From Collybiopsis luxurians FD-317 M1 (taxonomy: Eukaryota; Basidiomycota; Agaricomycetes; Agaricales; Omphalotaceae): a stretch of DNA of 64,000 nt. The stretch is from NCBI GenBank assembly GCA_000827265.1, contig KN834753.1, forward strand, positions 712,686-776,685, read 5' to 3'. The translations under genes and the position numbers were made by a program. How positions within the stretch are numbered: the stretch's first letter is position 1; the number at the start of each line of letters is the position of its first letter. Below the pieces are notes generated by a model. That model saw only the letters and a program-made list of their open reading frames with translations, had not been told where the DNA came from and ran no database searches. Shown in pieces: positions 46,539 through 57,296 of this stretch.

Positions 46539-48966
46539 TCAGTCCACCCAAGAATGAGGAATAGCTTCAAACTGGGCTTTTGGCATATACTTCCCCGGTT
46601 TCCCATTGGAACGTATTTTTTTCGCTTCCATGCGGGTTTTTACGCTCCGGTGTACAAGCAATTTTCCCTCCTCTGGTATGATCCGTGGGTTCGCCCAATT
46701 GCTCCTATCGGAATTTATCGATCAGCCAGTCAGTTCCATATAAAACTCAAAGGGAACAAACCCGAAGCATGTAACCCATTCATCGCGTTTCCTTTGGTAT
46801 CGAAATTGCATAGGAATTATCTCGAGTATCCACCACGGGGGACGGATTTTCAGTTGGTCATACTTTGCAGCTAGCGCATCGTGAAGTTCCTCCTCTTCTT
46901 CCGACAGGTGTGCAGTTCCGTTCTCTTTCTGCACGTGCTTTACATCTACGGAACTGTGAGTTGACGCGCTGCGTTTAGAGGCCATCTGTCGTATGCGATG
47001 CCATAACGTTGGCTTTTGCGGAAGTTGCTGAATAGTATGAGCGTCACCAGAAGCTGAAAGGCGGGCGGCCCTCGGGATAACAAATGGATAAAGAGTCGAA
47101 GGATCAAGGCCAATGAACTTTAAGCGTTCGGTATCGAACATAATTCCAGTTTCGGCTTTGAAGCACTCCCGAATCATCCACCTGAGGCTTACACGGGCTA
47201 AGGAATGGTGAGTGCCGTTTTTAACTGATCCGCCTCCGACATCTGGTGATATTAAGGTGAGCGAGGCCAGTGTAGGAAACGTAGAATATCTTACCACAGT
47301 GGCAGCCCTACAGCCGGAAAATGACAAGAGTCATGAGGGACGAAAAAAGGGAACGGTTTCGATATGCAATACTTACAGCAAACCAGACTTCCTGTACGTC
47401 AGTTTCCCGAAAGTCGTGACTGTGCAGGGAAAATGTCTCTTCGTGTTCGCTGAGCTGTTTATCTTCGGTGCTTTCCCATTCAAAGGAAGGAAGGGGACTA
47501 GCCCGTTGACTCGGACTCTTTGACGAGTGGCGAAGAAGTGCGCTAGACTGTGTCGAATTGCGATAGGAAGTTGAACGGACTGGTCGACTTAAATTCCGTG
47601 GCTCTCGCGAATGATCCTTGGGACTCCACAAATACGGTTTGAACTTGGCCCTTCTTTCATCAAGTGACAAAGCATGTCTAAACGTCCGGACGATGTTGTT
47701 TGTGGTAGTGAAGGGAAGTCTCTTTGAGATTAAACCCACACTTTCAACAGAATCCCTGATAGCGATTTAGCCCAGTCATACGGACGTCATTTCCAACTCA
47801 CCATACTCCAAGGAAGTCGATTGTCACTTCCCGGCTAAATGCTTCCTTAAAAGCTGTTGACTGTTCCCACCCAAGTTCATCTACCCGCGTATACATCTTG
47901 TACGCAAAAGGAACCTGTTGAAAGTTGTCGGCGGGAAGCAATCCCACTTTGTAAAGCATGCCAGCAAGACTGTAACGACATCGGATCAATGTCAAGTAGC
48001 TTCTTTCTTTTGAAAGAAATTTGTTCACCTTCTGGCAGTGTATGCACCTCTACAATTTCCGCCGGTTAGTCAGATACGCAAAATAAAAATGATCACAAAT
48101 ACCTAGAAAACCCGAAAAGACAAATCCGGTCACCCGCTGTGTCTGACAAAAGAGAAACTCAGCGCTCAACTCTTCGCCCGCAAGCAGCTGTGACAGTGCC
48201 CTCACAATTTTGCATCAAGAACTCATACCCCTCTGAAACAAAGATGGAGTCACTTCTACTAACGTCCAGAAAGCGGTATAACGTACCCATGACATGGCTA
48301 TCCAAATCTGCAGCAATCATCATATTCACAGCCTAAGGTATAGTCACAGTATATTTAGATACCGAACGAAGAAGAGGACAGGATTCTTCACCTTCGAGAT
48401 CTTAGACATTACGGGCGTAGCAACTTTAGTGTAGGTTCCAATTCCAGCCTAGTAGATACATTAACGCGTCAGTACGCGTTGTTTCCAAGATGCCAAAGAC
48501 AAAATACGTCGTACCTGATAGTAAACCATCTGTTTCGAACGATCCTCCTTTTTCAATAGCGAGCATAGCTGCACAACGTTTGAATTGTCAGCATCAAACT
48601 GGTCTCCTGTACCTTGGTAAAGAAAGATTCAGGACAACACGACGGATCCGGAAAGAAATTAGAATTACCATCGAAACAGAGAACAAGCGTTCGATGCTTG
48701 TGCTCAGGAGGTATTGTAGAAGGCATTTTATGGTGGTCTGGTCTGCGCGACCGGGGGGGACGCATTGAAGGTTGTTGAGGAGATGGAGTTGGATCGTCGG
48801 CAGGTTCCACAGAAAGCAATAGCCCATTCGGTGTATTCGAAGAACGTCGAGACCTCTGTTCGTCCGTACTATGCCTTACCATCTTCTCCGTCTGAAAGTT
48901 GATGAAAGTATCATTAAGAGCAGTCGCAGTCGTTTCTTGAGAAAGTCGAGAATTCATTATCGTCAC
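46539..48966 (-). CDS. DUF2235 alpha/beta hydrolase (copy 1)
   Basis: Member of the DUF2235 family, whose bacterial relatives include Tle1-type phospholipase effectors; the fungal role is unknown. The hydrophilic N-terminus leads to HRTLVLCFDGTGDQFDADNS (Asp near the fold's first strand), then NVVQLCSLLKK, AGIGTYTKVATPVMSKISK, the GFSRGAYTAR-type nucleophile segment near 48100-48070, LAGMLYKVGLLPADNFQQVP, REVTIDFLGVWDSVESVG, LPFTTTNNIVRTFRHALSLD, and AGCHCDVGGGSVKNGTHHSL, which should hold the acid and base residues. After RWMIRECFKAETGI come a variable linker and PPWWILEIIPM. The end, IPHSWVD, is at 46539. Compared with its neighbour it has a longer Ser-rich insertion after FRHALSLDERRAKFKP. 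Start at 48966 or the nearby ATGs 48957 and 48879. Confidence 0.85.
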
Positions 48967-49425
48967 AGTCGTTCTGGTCGTTGGGCAGGAGAGAAAACCT
49001 CATCCGAACTGATTTAACAAGAGCTATATAGCAGGGCGCGTCTGATGCTGTGTCAGATGTAGTGTGTGGATCAATCAATTGAATATTCTTGACAATAACG
49101 GGTGGAGATGCTCAAACGTTTAGTCTCCTTTAGTGCAGTGTGGAGAGCATAGACCAATTGATGAAGTTTCGCGCTCCAAAAACTTCCAAGCCCAGTGTAC
49201 ATAACTGTAATATTCAGTTCCAAGCATTTAGCCGGGAAGAAAGAAAACGCTCACTGAAGAAGTATATAGTTTTGGCGCAATCATCGGAGCGCTCGACGGT
49301 AATGTCCTAACCGCGATTGTTCGGACTCTCGGCTTTTACGCTACCCGATTAAGAACAAATGCGTATTACTATTACTAGGATATCAAATCGTAAGCACAAG
49401 CGACGAGAGCAACTCGGATTAAGAA
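48967..49425. other. Spacer between DUF2235 paralogues
   Basis: About 460 bases between the start of copy 1 and the stop of copy 2, both minus strand. It holds the promoter of copy 1. No other feature seen. Confidence 0.5.
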
Positions 49426-51717
49426 CTAATCAACCCAAGTTACGTTTTCCAACCTAAACTTGGCTCTCGGAACATACTTCTTCCCTTTCTCGTCCTGCGC
49501 CTCCATTCTGGTCTTCACAGATCGATGAATCTTCACACCTTGTTTTTGCTTAGGTATCCTCCTAGCCCTCCCCAAATTGATCATGAGTTCTGACCAGACG
49601 GATTCTCCGTGGCGGTATTTATTCTTCATCGGGAAGAACTCCAGAATCCACCATCCTCGAGCGAGGGATAGCTGGTCATAGATGGGTGAGCAGGCGTCTT
49701 CTAGATCTAGTTCTTCCTCGGTTTTGAAAACACTTTGTTGAGTGATTCCTGGAGTGGAGACTACAGAGGTCTTGGGAGGAGATCGTGGAACGGACCGAAT
49801 GCAGGTAGATTCCGCGGAAAGAGCAGGAGGGCGTGGTCGAACTTCAGGCCACAGACAGTCCGGATCCAATCCCAACGATCGCAGGCCCTCAGAATGGAAC
49901 TGAATTCCAGTATTAGTCTTAAAGCATTCTCGAATCATCCACCTGAGGGGTATTCTAGCCAAATTTGTAGTCTCCTCATTGGAAACCGATCCTCCACCAA
50001 CATCTAGATACAGTCAATGTCTGAGAATTCTGAAGATCCCAGAAATCTTACCGCAATGACATCCTGCGAACCAAACCTAGATTGACAAGCGTACCGCTTA
50101 GCTGTGGCCGTATTTACAATTGTAGCGAACAATACCTCTTCAATATCGGTCTTTTGATTTGGGTCTTTCCAATACCGCTGCTCGAGTTCATCACGATGAT
50201 AGTGATGGTGTGAACGGAGCTTTCCTCCGTCTTTCTTATGATGGTGTTTCTTATGGTCCGGAGGTGGGTTCCAAAGGTTTGCTTTGAATTTGGCGCGACG
50301 TTCGTCTTAAGAAAGAAGATTGAGGCCATTGTAGTATGAATCAAGGTAGAGAATGTACCCAAAGATATTGCGTGGCGGAAGGTTTTAACCACTGTGTTTG
50401 ACGTGGTAAAGGGCAGCCTCTTCGGAAACACTCCTACCTAGAAGTACGAAAAATAATCTGAGCCTCACGCTCCTTCCCAGATACATTATACCTACCGAAT
50501 TTACTGTGTCCCTAGATTGTAGGAAGCCTGAGTGATCAAGCAGATGAATGAACGAGAATAGACGCACCAGACTCCAACAAACTCGATTGTAGCGTCGATC
50601 GAGAACGCCCGCTTAAATGCCGCAGACTGCGCGTATCCAACCTCATCATTCCTGGTGTACATTTTGTAGGCGAAAGGGACTTGTTGATGGTTGCAAGCAG
50701 GCAGAATTCCGACCTAGAATTCCAGTTGATTTGCGCCCGTGCAACGTAGATGGCACCAAAAAAATACCTTGTAAATCATCCCGGCTAGACTACAGCGATC
50801 TGTCAGGACCATCAAAGACGTCGAATCAACACTCACGTACCTTCTTGCCGTGTAAGCTCCTCGAGAAAAACCGAATATACAAATTCGGTCGCCAGTCTTA
50901 TCTAAATTGCTCTTAAGCGCCACCCTCAAAGGTAAGAGATCCCTGGAAACTTACAGTTTTGCATGAGAAACTCGTATCCGTCTGCTTTGCTCATTGGTAT
51001 CATCGTACACGTTCACCGCAAATAAACGCACCCATAACGTGAGCATCCAGATACCTGATCGAGGATTAGACAAATTCGCAGGATGATCCACTCTGACTAC
51101 CTACCATCCAATCGCCATGTCTACAGTCTAACGAGTCACGAGTGAAGTAATTGAGATGGAGATGACCCGACGTTGAACCCAAGAACTTGACACCCACTTT
51201 AGAGACTTTTGCCATCCCCGGTGTTGCGATTTGTGGAGATACATAGGTACCTATGCCAGCCTAAAAGAGATGAGTCGGTATACGCGAAGAAAGCCCCGCG
51301 AATGACGCACCTGATAGTAGACCATCTGTTGGTCTCTATCACCCTTCTTCAGAGTCGAGAACAGCTGTACGATATTGGAATTGTCGTTATCAAACCTAAA
51401 TTATAAAAATAGTCAGTTTGAGCTGTAAAAAAGCTAGAAATGTAGCGGACTGGTCGCCCGTCCTGTCAAACATGTGAGATAACTCGGCAGATACCAACGC
51501 TTGCAACATACCCGTCGAAACAAAGAACCAAGGTGCGGTAGGGATGAATTGGCGGGACAACATCAGGTGTACCGGAAGTAGAACCTTGACTGTCTTGAGA
51601 ATAAGATTTCTTGAATTCTGAGGTAGTCGGAGATGTTGATATGGTGTCCTCGCTCAGAATGGAGGTCATGGTGGCAGCTGTGGCATTCTTAGCATGATTG
51701 CTGGTGGGGGATGCCAT
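49426..51717 (-). CDS. DUF2235 alpha/beta hydrolase (copy 2)
   Basis: Tandem paralogue of the gene at 46539-48966 with the same exon order. Starts MASPTSNHAKNATAATMTSI at 51717. Then HPYRTLVLCFDG, FDNDNSNIVQLFSTLKKGDR, QQMVYYQAGIGTY, a 16-base exon giving DMAIGW followed by YLDAHVMG, GDRICIFGFSRGAYTAR (nucleophile Ser in GFSRG), LAGMIYKV, a segment with DATIEFVGVW-like text, GSVFPKRLPFTTSNTVVKTF, CHDVGGGS-like residues near 50000, RIPLRWMIRECFKTNTGIQF, and the conserved end RSVKTRMEAQDEKGKKYVPR to NVTWVD. A basic tract with several His codons lies near 50180-50260. About ten introns. Whether it acts on lipids is an inference from bacterial relatives. Confidence 0.85.
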
Positions 51718-53059
51718 GGCAGGCGCTCAGGAGAGGGTTCGGACATTCTTGCTTTTATAATACGATTGGACTTTGCTAAGTATATGGACATCACAGCACC
51801 AGTAAGCGAGATTGAAAAGGTGGCTCGGTGAATCGGTAAATCGAATAGACTATTGAGAGTGACTAGTGACGTTGCATGCATCCTGTCAGTCTCTGCCACG
51901 GTAATGCTATGTTCTTTATTCGATTCCGTGTCAATTTCCACCCAATTTCCTTGATCCATAGGGCGAGAAGAGGAGATTCATTATAAAGTTAGTACTATTC
52001 GGAAGGGATTAAGGAATCTCTACATCTGGTCCGCGAATAGAACCAGCCCCAAGCGCTTCTAGCCTGGCGCTTATCCATACCTTTGGTTTCAAAGTACCAA
52101 GCCACGTTATTAACGCGTCTACTACAGTCCGGAATACATTCTTCTTACACTTTTCACTTTACTAGACCCGCTTCCACCTCAATTTGCCACTCGCTGTATC
52201 CCCGCATCTGTAGTGACTGCGTCACCCAATCATCGGAAGAAAGAAACTCACTTGAGCCAGAAAGGTAGGGTCAGTGGGCATCGTGTGCATTGCGATAATA
52301 ACTTAGAACTACGGCATCGACGAGGTCCTGGCGGAAAATTGCCGCGGAAAAAAAGACCGTCTTCTCGTTTCTTTGACCTCTTACAAACGGCCACTTTTTT
52401 TTTTGTATGCAGTGCCAACGGGCACAAGAGAAGTATGCGGTAAAAATGTCTCACTTTGTCTTGTTATCCGACAAGATGCGGACGACTCTCATGCCTCAGG
52501 CTCTTCCCCGAGGGCCGAGGCACGATAATGTTTTCTCTTTCCGGGGCATTTTTTATTCCTACCGTGCAAAGCAGATGGTAGAGCAATCCTCATAATCAAC
52601 CGAGTTATTAGACAAAAGCCGGATCAAGTTACCGACAATCTATTCGTAACAATGTTATAATGCCTCACATGTCTCTACGTCTGAGATATCCCAACCGATG
52701 GGAGAGAAGATCAAAGCAATGTCAAAGAGTTTGCGCACAGGTGAGTTGAGAACTGATCCAATTTGACTTCAAATTTCCCCTTCAGTCTTTTGTAACAATA
52801 CATCCGAATTTAAACCTCCCCGAATCGTTTGTGGCCCCTCGAAAATTCCAAATGTGGCACAAACAATGAATCAGCATGGACCTGCGGGTCACGACGGTGG
52901 CATTCGCTCTGAAATATAAGTAGGCACGGAGGATCGCATTGTCATTTTGTTCGAGTTCTCCAGCAGCCGGCCAAAGCTCGAGAATAATTCAGAGGCACTA
53001 TCGCAAGGTCACCGATTCTTCTGGCTTCCTCGTGCTCTCCAAGCCTTCGAAAACTCATC
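51718..53059. other. Intergenic, no gene seen
   Basis: About 1.3 kb between divergent genes. A minus-strand frame at 51666-51959 (MDQGNWVEIDTESNKEHSIT) overlaps the start of copy 2 of the DUF2235 genes and lacks a known domain. A poly-T run lies near 52395-52404. Both promoters are expected here. Confidence 0.45.
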
Positions 53060-54383
53060 ATGCCTGTCTTACGGACCCGGAACACTCAGAATCAAGGTAA
53101 GAAGCAATTTATTTTTACTACTTTGCAGCTGACAAGGCGTGTATAAAAGGATGGGAGCTAAGCGTCGATACACCCTCCCTGCCAACTCTCGTAGCGCCTA
53201 CGCCGCGGGCCTTTACTTTTCCTCTATTCCATGGCCTCGAGGAAATTTCTTGCACCTCTTCGACTAGTTCTCCATTCGAACACCAGCCGGGCTCTTTTCA
53301 TCTCCCATCGTTACCCTCTTCCAACTTTTCTACCCCGCCGCCATCGCCAAAAACACTGTCTCCCGACCCAGTGAGTGTCGACGCAGGGCGTCGACCTGTA
53401 AAGGGGGATGTAAACTACATCAAACGACCAGAGAACTCATTCATTCTCTTCCGGAGAAAGTGGTGCAAAGACCACCTACAGCAGACAAGAGAAAAGGCGA
53501 CCCATAATCATCCCGCCAAGAAGCAACGCCAGGCTGATTTGTCCAAAATCATCAGCTTCGAGTGGAAATCACTTTCTGATGAAGAACGAAAATACTGGGA
53601 CGACTTGGCGGACGCAAAGAAACGGGAGCACCAGCAGATGTACCCCAATTACGTCTACCGACCTCAGCGCACCGCTCGGGATCAGGATGGTAAAGCGAGG
53701 AACAAACCATATTCGAGGCGAAAAACGCGGACCGCTCGGCAGGAAGGTACTAGCGGGGAGGACGAACCTTTTCTGGTTCCGAGCCCTGGACCGATTGGAC
53801 AGCACACTTCTATTCATCGCTCGCCTACCTTGACCTACCAGACCATTGGTATACCAGACATGTTCAACAATCTATCCTCTCCCTCTTCGATGTCCATGTT
53901 TGATACTACTTATACAAACACGGAGAACATGATGTCGAATTTCAACTCTTATTTCTCGAATTCAGCCGATCTGTCCAATCACGAACATGGTTTACAGGTA
54001 AGTACCGCTCGGATTCTTATCTGGATAGGCCAGAAGCTTATTGTGTAATGCAGCTTCTGCCATTTCCCGGAGATGCTCTCTCTATGATCAGAGGTTCCTT
54101 ATCAACTTCGGGACCATATAGTTCCAGTTCTGCCCCCCCGTCGTTTGCCCATGCAGCTACATTCCCTGCAGACAACCTACTTCCCGTTCACATGGGCGCG
54201 CCAGCCATGCCTGATGTATGTTATTCATCATGGAGTATATGGCAGAACGAACCGAGTCTACTATTGCAAACCGACCCTGTCATCAACGCCATTCCACCTA
54301 CGGAGCCCAGCATTCCCAACTATCCTGACGGCAGTATCTTCGGAGGTATGGAAGGGCGCTCGCAAGAGAATCTTCCAAATTGA
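53060..54383 (+). CDS. HMG-box transcription factor
   Basis: A MATA/SOX-type HMG-box DNA-binding protein. The start is inferred as MPVLRTRNTQNQ at 53060, joined by an intron (about 53098-53129) to ADKACIKGWELSVDTPSLPT. The frame before the box has no other ATG, so an upstream exon is needed. A Ser/Pro-rich stretch precedes the box, which reads YIKRPENSFILFRRKWCKD, then AKKQRQADLSKIISFEWKSL and DEERKYWDDLADAKKREHQQ and MYPNYVYRPQR. A basic tail (RRKTRTARQEG) may be a nuclear signal. The last intron (about 53998-54052) joins HEHGLQ to LLPFPGDALSMIRG. The C-terminus is Ser/Pro-rich and ends MEGRSQENLPN. Relatives in Agaricomycetes act in mating and fruiting, but the target genes here are unknown. 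Confidence 0.85.
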
Positions 54384-54598
54384 TGTTGAGGTGTTTGAAA
54401 CGAACGAGCGGGGGGCTGTTCAAAACGGACTTTTACCCAAAACTTGGTCTTGACGGCTAAGAAATATCTTCATTTTTACGTGTATTCGCGTGTACTCGTT
54501 AGTTTAGTATCTTTTGTATGTAAACTTCTTTGCACGTGAGTGTGACGAATCGCGTCCCCGTGTCAGTAATGAGAAGAAATGTACGTCAGTTGCTTCTA

Positions 54599-54667
54599 TA
54601 TAAGCCAATATGTGAGAACGGATGATTTAGAAGTTCTAAATCATCCGTTCTCACATATGTGCTTATA
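54599..54667. repeat. Near-perfect inverted repeat in the ALDH promoter
   Basis: Two exact 24-base arms (54608-54631 and 54635-54658) separated by only AGT. Beyond a two-base mismatch the pairing resumes for seven more bases (TATAAGC at 54599-54605 with GCTTATA at 54661-54667). Both outer arms contain TATA-like sequence. The right end lies 33 bases before the ATG of the aldehyde dehydrogenase. In RNA this would be a very stable hairpin; in DNA it could extrude as a cruciform. Confidence 0.9.
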
Positions 54668-54670
54668 AAG
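54665..54670 (+). promoter_or_regulatory. Possible TATA box of ALDH gene
   Basis: TATAAA 31-36 bases upstream of the ATG at 54701, overlapping the outer right arm of the inverted repeat. A second TATATAA lies in the outer left arm at about 54597-54603. If the downstream one is used, the leader is extremely short and the transcript would exclude the hairpin. Confidence 0.35.
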
Positions 54671-54700
54671 GCCCTAGTTTTGGATAACGATTGCCCACCA

Positions 54701-56448
54701 ATGTTACCATTTACTCCCCTCTTCATTGACGGAAAGCAGGTTCCGGCCAGCGATGGCAAGACATTTGAAGTCAGAAATCCCCTAACCAATCAAGTTGTTG
54801 GTACTTCTGCCTCTGCTACGAGCGAGGATTGCCAAAATGCCATTGTCGCCGCTGGGAAAGCATTCAAAACTTGGGAACACTCATCTCTGGGCGAACGGCG
54901 CGACATACTCCTCAAAGCTGCAGAGCTTATCAAGCTGGAAAAGTACAAGAGCGTCATATCAACTGCTATCATTGAGGAAACTGCAGCCGCTCCTCCACTC
55001 TCTGCAATCAATTGGGCTGGCTCTTTGTCCTTGCTCAGCGATTCTGTTACCTTGACCAATGAGCTTGGGGGATTTACCCATCCATCTGGAAAGATTAGAG
55101 GTGCCACAGTACATGTTGAACGCAGGGCAATGGGAGTAATGTATGCGTCGTGTCTCTCATCAGAGCTTCTAATTAGCTATTTCATCCAGCTTTGCCACTG
55201 CACCTTGGAATGCTCCAGTCAATCTCACGATCAGAGCAATCCTTGTTCCCATTCTCTGTGGAAATACAGTCGTGTTTCGTTCCTCCGAACTCAGTCCTCG
55301 CAGTCAATTCGTTGTTGTTGAGTTGCTCCGCGAGGCCGGCCTACCTGCAGGAGTCTTCAACTTCATATCAACCTCTCGAGAGGATGCGCCTCGATTAACG
55401 GCGCAGATCATTGCCCATCCTCTCGTTCGAAAGATCAACGTAAGCTTTCTTCTTTATTTTGATGGGATTGTACAAGCTTATAATTCATGAGTTTACTGGG
55501 AGCGATCGCGTCGGAAGAGCGATAGCCATGGAGGCTGGAAAGCACTTGAAACCATGTGTTTTGGAACTGGGAGGAAAGGCTCCTGTTGTTGTGAGTTTTG
55601 TAACCGGAAGGCCTTCTTGTGACTGAATCGTTCGTTAAGGTCCTCGAGGATGCGGATATTAACGAAGCTGCCAAGGCTATAGTTTCCTCCGCACTGGCTC
55701 ACTCCGGCCAGATATGCATGTCAACGGAACGCGTCATAGCTCAAAGAGGAGTTTTCGATAACCTTCGAGAAGCCGTCTGCCAGCTCGCGCGCAAACTCAA
55801 AGCGGGAGATCCTCACGCAGATGCTGATATTCAGCTAGGCCCTTTGTTTTCCGAAGGGTCGGCAGATAATGTCATAACGATGATCCGGGAAGCTAAGGAT
55901 GCTGGGGCTCGCGTATTGATCGGTGACCTTGAACGAAATGGGACAGTAGTTCAACCCCATGTGGTGACAGATGTACGACCTGAAATGAGACTGTGGGATA
56001 GGGAATCGTTCGGACCTGGTTCGTCGTATGAATATCATTATCCTATACTATGCTTACTCCCTCCAAGTAATTGTAATTGTTCCGGCGGAAAGCATCGATG
56101 AAGCGGTGGATTTGGCAAATGCATCAGATTACTCGCTGTCGGCGGCGCTTTGGACTTCTAATCTGTATCTGGCAAAGGAGGTTTCGTCTCGTATACACTC
56201 AGGTAATTGGTTGGCTTTTCCCTATAATCCTACTGAACTGCCGACCAGGATACGTCAATATCAATGGGCCCACTATCCACAGCGAGACTACGTATGGACT
56301 TGTTGGATTAGGGTGAGCTCATCTGTTATGGTTGGATGTCGCAAACTCACTATCGCTCTACAGGGGAAGCTCCGGGTATGGAAGATTCTCAGTTCAGGAT
56401 TTTACCGACTTGCGCGTAACCGTCACACACCCTCTGGGTGCCTCGTAG
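54701..56448 (+). CDS. Aldehyde dehydrogenase, vanillin dehydrogenase-like
   Basis: NAD(P)-dependent oxidation of aldehydes to acids; the closest type by motif is the fungal vanillin/benzaldehyde group. Starts [20 protein letters not shown]. Motifs in order: [44 protein letters not shown] (the oxyanion Asn in PWN), [57 protein letters not shown] (general-base Glu) and [14 protein letters not shown] (catalytic Cys). Then come [36 protein letters not shown] and [19 protein letters not shown], ending [14 protein letters not shown] at 56448. About seven introns interrupt it. No signal peptide; the site is presumably cytosolic. It may serve degradation of lignin-derived aldehydes. A long hairpin sits in its promoter. 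Confidence 0.92.
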
Positions 56449-57296
56449 AGTAGTCTCAATGCTCATGACACACTATGTAGTCTGCTTGTTTGAGGGCGAA
56501 ACGGGGATGGTAATTAGGTTGTAACCATGCACTTTTCTTGATATTTTGCAGTATGCAGTTTCGTAAAGTAACGCGTCGTAGTTGGCGCTTATGCGATGGA
56601 GCCATTTCGTGACCGAGTTCTGTTTGAGTAGAATTTCATCTACGATCTGATAACTTCGGTTGCAGTGCTTTTTCATCAGTCACCGGTCATCAATGCTCTA
56701 TTTAACGTCTTATGTGCTCAACTAAAGTTAGGATGTAGCACCCGATACGTTCAGAGGCCCATCTCACTCTCATATCATGGCCTGGCTCAGTTAAGGCTCA
56801 GTATCATCCACTTCATAAGATATACGTGTTGACGCGGTACACTCGTGGGTGCATATCATGGAAGCACGAAGCAGACGCAACTATCAACCACTGGGGCTAC
56901 AAATTCAGGAGAATCAAAGCTATCAAGAATTTCAAGACAACGGAAATTTTCTAAGCTCATGACTCAGGACTCAGATTATAGTCGCCAATTCTGCAATCAT
57001 ACTGCTCATTGATATATGGAGGAGCGACCAATTCAGGTTGAACATGGAACTCGAAGCAGAGATGATTGAAAGTTGTCAAGTGTATGGACTACAGCGATTC
57101 GAGAAACGGTGTTTTGAGTACCTTTTAGCGAATTTAGCGAAACAATGACAGCTTCAACTGAGCTTGCAAATAGCAGGTCGATTATGTTGCGCGAATGTAA
57201 AGACGGGAATTTTTTTCTCATTGATCGATTGAAGAAATACTGTCCAAGATTGCTACGTAGATTAACGAAATTTACAACATTACTGTTTAATAAGTT
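56449..57296. other. Convergent intergenic region, no gene seen
   Basis: About 850 bases between the stop of the aldehyde dehydrogenase (plus) and the stop of the M28 protease (minus). No frame with a recognisable motif, no RNA gene. Confidence 0.45.

Noticed and set aside
53371..54048. HMG-box gene starting at GTG 53371
   Set aside because: GTG is not a normal start in fungi. An exon with ATG at 53060 and a good intron restores a complete N-terminus.
54608..54658. Inverted repeat considered as a pre-microRNA or a transcription terminator
   Set aside because: It lies upstream of a gene rather than after one, and no evidence of small RNA exists in the sequence. Kept only as a structural repeat.
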